Origin: Gammaproteobacteria bacterium
Lineage (GTDB): Bacteria; Pseudomonadota; Gammaproteobacteria; Enterobacterales; Alteromonadaceae
DNA: 52,248 nucleotides
NCBI GenBank assembly: GCA_018826295.1
Contig: JAHJZX010000063.1
Span: 1 to 52,248, forward strand
Direction: 5' to 3'
Under the pieces are notes generated by a model. It was not told where the DNA came from. It made no database searches and saw only the letters and a program-made list of their open reading frames with translations. Of the stretch, positions 50,236 through 52,248 are shown one piece after another (position 1 is the stretch's first letter; each line of letters opens with the position of its first letter). The position numbers and the translations under genes are program-made.

Positions 50236-52002
50236 TTAGTCACGTGGCTTACGCGGAGCGCGTGGCGCTGCTCCCGGGCGTGGGCCAGGGCCATTAGACG
50301 GACGACGATCGCCGGCTGGCGCAGCGCCGCTGTCTACGGTGATATTCAGCTTTTGCTTACGCACATAAACTTTTTTCAGATGTTGAAAAATTTCATTCGG
50401 GATAGCAGCAGGTAACTCTACCGTACTGAAATGATCAAACAATTTGATATTGCCGATAAACTGGCTGTCAATATTGGCTTCATTGGCGATAGCGCCGACG
50501 ATATCACCAGCGCGTACACCGTGCTCTTTGCCCACTTCAATACGATAAGTCTGATAATCGCCTTTCATTTCACGCTTAACACGCGGGCCGCGATCCGGAC
50601 GGTCGCCGCTGCGTTCAGGCCGATCACGGCGTGGACGGTCGTCACGATCTCCACCGCGGGCATGCGGCTCACGGATTTCTGGGAACTGGTTTGCCACATT
50701 CAATGGCTGATCTTTTTGCGCTAAAAATAACAAAGCGGCGGCCAGATCATTCTCTGTTGTTTCAATTTTATCGCGCCAGTCGTTAATTAACGCCTGGAAG
50801 AAACTCAGATCCTGGTTCTCTATGGTTTGGGCTAATTGCTCACGGAACGACTCGATACGACGCTGCTCAATAACACGGCCTGTTGGCAGTGACATTTGCT
50901 CAATCGGTTGCTTGGTGGCGTGTTCAATGGTGCGCAGTAAACGACGTTCACGTGGCGACACAAATAAGATCGCTTTACCTTCACGACCAGCACGACCGGT
51001 GCGGCCGATACGGTGTACATAGGCTTCACTGTCGTACGGAATATCATAGTTTACGACCAGGCTGATACGTTCTACGTCCAGACCACGGGCGGCCACGTCA
51101 GTAGCAACAATAACGTCCAGCTGATTCGCTTTCATTTTACGAATAGTCAGTTCGCGGTGCGCCTGGTTCATATCGCCATTTAAGCAAGCCACGGCATAAC
51201 CGCGGGCCCCCAGTTTTTCGGAAATTTCTTCAGTGGCACTTTTGGTACGGACAAACACTATAGTGGCATCGTACTCTTCGCCTTCCAGTAAGCGGGTTAA
51301 CGCATCCAGCTTCTGATTACCGTCTAACATCACATAACGCTGAGTAATACGCTCAACAGTGCTGGTTTTAGAGGCAATTTTAATTTCTTCAGCATTTTTT
51401 AAGTGCTTTTGCGCAATAGCACGAATTTGCGGCGGCATGGTAGCAGAAAACATCGCTACCTGACGGCCGGCTGGCGTGGCATCCATAATGGTTTGCACGT
51501 CGTCGATAAAGCCCATGCGCAGCATTTCGTCGGCTTCATCCAGTACGATGGCACGTAGCTTATCCAGCTTTAAGGTGCCACGATCCAAGTGATCGAGAAT
51601 ACGGCCCGGTGTACCAACGATAACCTGCGAGCCACGCTTTAATGACTTCAGCTGATTGGTATAGCTTTGACCACCGTACAATGGCAATACATGAAAAGCC
51701 GGCATATAGCGGGCATAAGCCTGGAACGCTTCAGCAACTTGAATCGCTAATTCACGGGTTGGAGCCAACACCAGAATTTGTGGATCATTTTGCGCAGGGT
51801 CAAGCCGTGCTAATAAAGGCAGCGCGAAAGCGCCGGTTTTACCGGTACCGGTTTGCGCCTGGCCTAATACATCTTCGCCAGCTAACAATTTAGGGATAGC
51901 TGCCGCCTGAATAGGCGACGGCGTTTCATAGCCAAGTTCAGTAACAGCACGAACAATAGCTTCAGGCAGCATTAGCTGGGAAAATGACACAGTGTCAGAC
52001 AT
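50236..52002 (-). CDS. deaD: DEAD-box ATP-dependent RNA helicase, DeaD/CsdA type
   Basis: An RNA helicase of the cold-shock, ribosome-assembly and mRNA-decay type. From ATG 52002 it is 588 residues. Motifs in order are Q-motif TPSPIQAAAIP, AQTGTGKTGAF, PTRELAIQ, TPGRILD, DEAD, SAT in MFSATMP, VATDVAARGLDVE and HRIGRTGRAGREG. A linker rich in Arg/Asp (GDRDDRPRRDRPERSGDRPD) precedes a DbpA-type RNA-binding domain (about 478-555: YRIEVGKEHGVRAGDIVGAI) and a Gly/Pro/Arg tail, the DeaD architecture. An in-frame GTG at 52026 is less likely. It is divergent from mioC. Confidence 0.95.
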   Translation of the reverse strand: MSDTVSFSQLMLPEAIVRAVTELGYETPSPIQAAAIPKLLAGEDVLGQAQTGTGKTGAFALPLLARLDPAQNDPQILVLAPTRELAIQVAEAFQAYARYMPAFHVLPLYGGQSYTNQLKSLKRGSQVIVGTPGRILDHLDRGTLKLDKLRAIVLDEADEMLRMGFIDDVQTIMDATPAGRQVAMFSATMPPQIRAIAQKHLKNAEEIKIASKTSTVERITQRYVMLDGNQKLDALTRLLEGEEYDATIVFVRTKSATEEISEKLGARGYAVACLNGDMNQAHRELTIRKMKANQLDVIVATDVAARGLDVERISLVVNYDIPYDSEAYVHRIGRTGRAGREGKAILFVSPRERRLLRTIEHATKQPIEQMSLPTGRVIEQRRIESFREQLAQTIENQDLSFFQALINDWRDKIETTENDLAAALLFLAQKDQPLNVANQFPEIREPHARGGDRDDRPRRDRPERSGDRPDRGPRVKREMKGDYQTYRIEVGKEHGVRAGDIVGAIANEANIDSQFIGNIKLFDHFSTVELPAAIPNEIFQHLKKVYVRKQKLNITVDSGAAPAGDRRPSNGPGPRPGAAPRAPRKPRD

Positions 52003-52165
52003 ACGTTGTTTAAACCTCAATAACACGCAGGCGTAGTGGTAGTGCTATTGTTGTTTTTACTTAGCCTGCAGAGCAGTAAAAACACGTAAATCATGTCAAA
52101 GCCATAGCGTTGACAGATTTTATTCCAGTAGTATAGCCAAACATTCATATGACAAGAGGCATATC
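52003..52165. promoter_or_regulatory. deaD-mioC divergent gap
   Basis: This 163-bp AT-rich gap must hold the promoters of both deaD (minus) and mioC (plus). I see no convincing -10/-35 pair that I would assign. A GAGG lies 12 bases before the deaD ATG, and AAGAGGC stands 6 bases before mioC. Confidence 0.4.
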
Positions 52166-52248
52166 ATGATAGACATCCTCGTTGGCAGCCAAATGGGCGC
52201 AGCGGAATATGTGGCAGAACAAGTTGCTGAAACACTGGTACAAGCGGG
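52166..52248 (+). CDS. mioC: flavodoxin-like protein MioC (5' part only)
   Basis: Only the first 27 codons are in the window. MIDILVGSQMGAAEYVAEQV then AETLVQAG matches the start of MioC, an FMN-binding flavodoxin-like protein. The phosphate-loop segment GSQMGAAEYVAE corresponds to E. coli GSTLGGAEYVAE. AAGAGGC precedes the ATG by 6 bases. In E. coli mioC lies beside oriC and its transcription crosses the origin, so the origin may be a few hundred bases beyond the window edge. Confidence 0.85.
   Translation, partial: MIDILVGSQMGAAEYVAEQVAETLVQA

Overview
The window is about 52 kb of a gammaproteobacterial chromosome around the dnaA locus. Gene content and order (dnaA-dnaN-recF-gyrB, rpmH-rnpA-yidD-yidC-mnmE, glyQS, fadBA, pepQ, trkH/trkA-rsmB-fmt-def, dprA-smg-yrdD, purEK, tsaC-hemF-aroE-yrdB and yrdA beside an rRNA promoter) match the start of the chromosome in Alteromonadales-type bacteria such as Shewanella. 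Protein style and moderate GC suggest a Rheinheimera/Arsukibacterium-like aquatic organism; the genus is a guess from memory, not tested.

Layout, left to right. 1-300: two tandem rRNA-type promoters on the minus strand, firing out of the window, then yrdA. 0.8-8.9 kb: housekeeping genes for shikimate (aroE), heme (hemF), t6A tRNA modification (tsaC), purines (purEK), DNA uptake (dprA), small conserved genes (yrdB, yrdD, smg) and a LysM protein. 9-15 kb: def-fmt-rsmB-trkA facing trkH, then pepQ. 16-21.5 kb: lytic transglycosylase slt and the fatty-acid beta-oxidation operon fadBA.

21.5-31.3 kb is an accessory segment between fadA and glyS in which tusA is the only recognisable core gene. It holds a TTG-started membrane protein, a RelE/HigB-type toxin-antitoxin pair with an operator inside its promoter, an HNH-endonuclease gene broken by two frameshifts, an excalibur-domain protein, a two-gene operon of an unknown protein and a membrane-anchored ankyrin-like protein, a secreted trypsin-like protease facing a small membrane protein across repeated TGTWACA motifs, a membrane protein/XRE regulator pair under three copies of an operator-like 12-mer, a response regulator with one degenerate and one intact receiver, and a 711-residue multidomain lipoprotein.

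31.4-40.4 kb: glyQS, gyrB, recF, dnaN and dnaA, all on the minus strand. The 435-bp dnaA-rpmH gap has a perfect DnaA box inside the likely dnaA promoter and a strong rpmH promoter. 40.9-44.8 kb: rpmH-rnpA-yidD-yidC-mnmE on the plus strand; the yidC-mnmE gap carries a long nested palindrome with two AGGGAY hexaloop hairpins resembling CsrA-binding hairpins. 44.8-52 kb: MFS transporter, PEBP-like protein, thioredoxin 2, a DUF6702-like protein with an M1 peptidase, a DeaD-type RNA helicase, and the first 27 codons of mioC. Since mioC usually flanks oriC in relatives, the working origin may lie just beyond the right edge.

No tRNA or rRNA body, CRISPR array, transposase or phage gene was seen. The least understood parts are the 24.5-25.5 kb operon, the XRE/membrane module and the yidC-mnmE palindrome.
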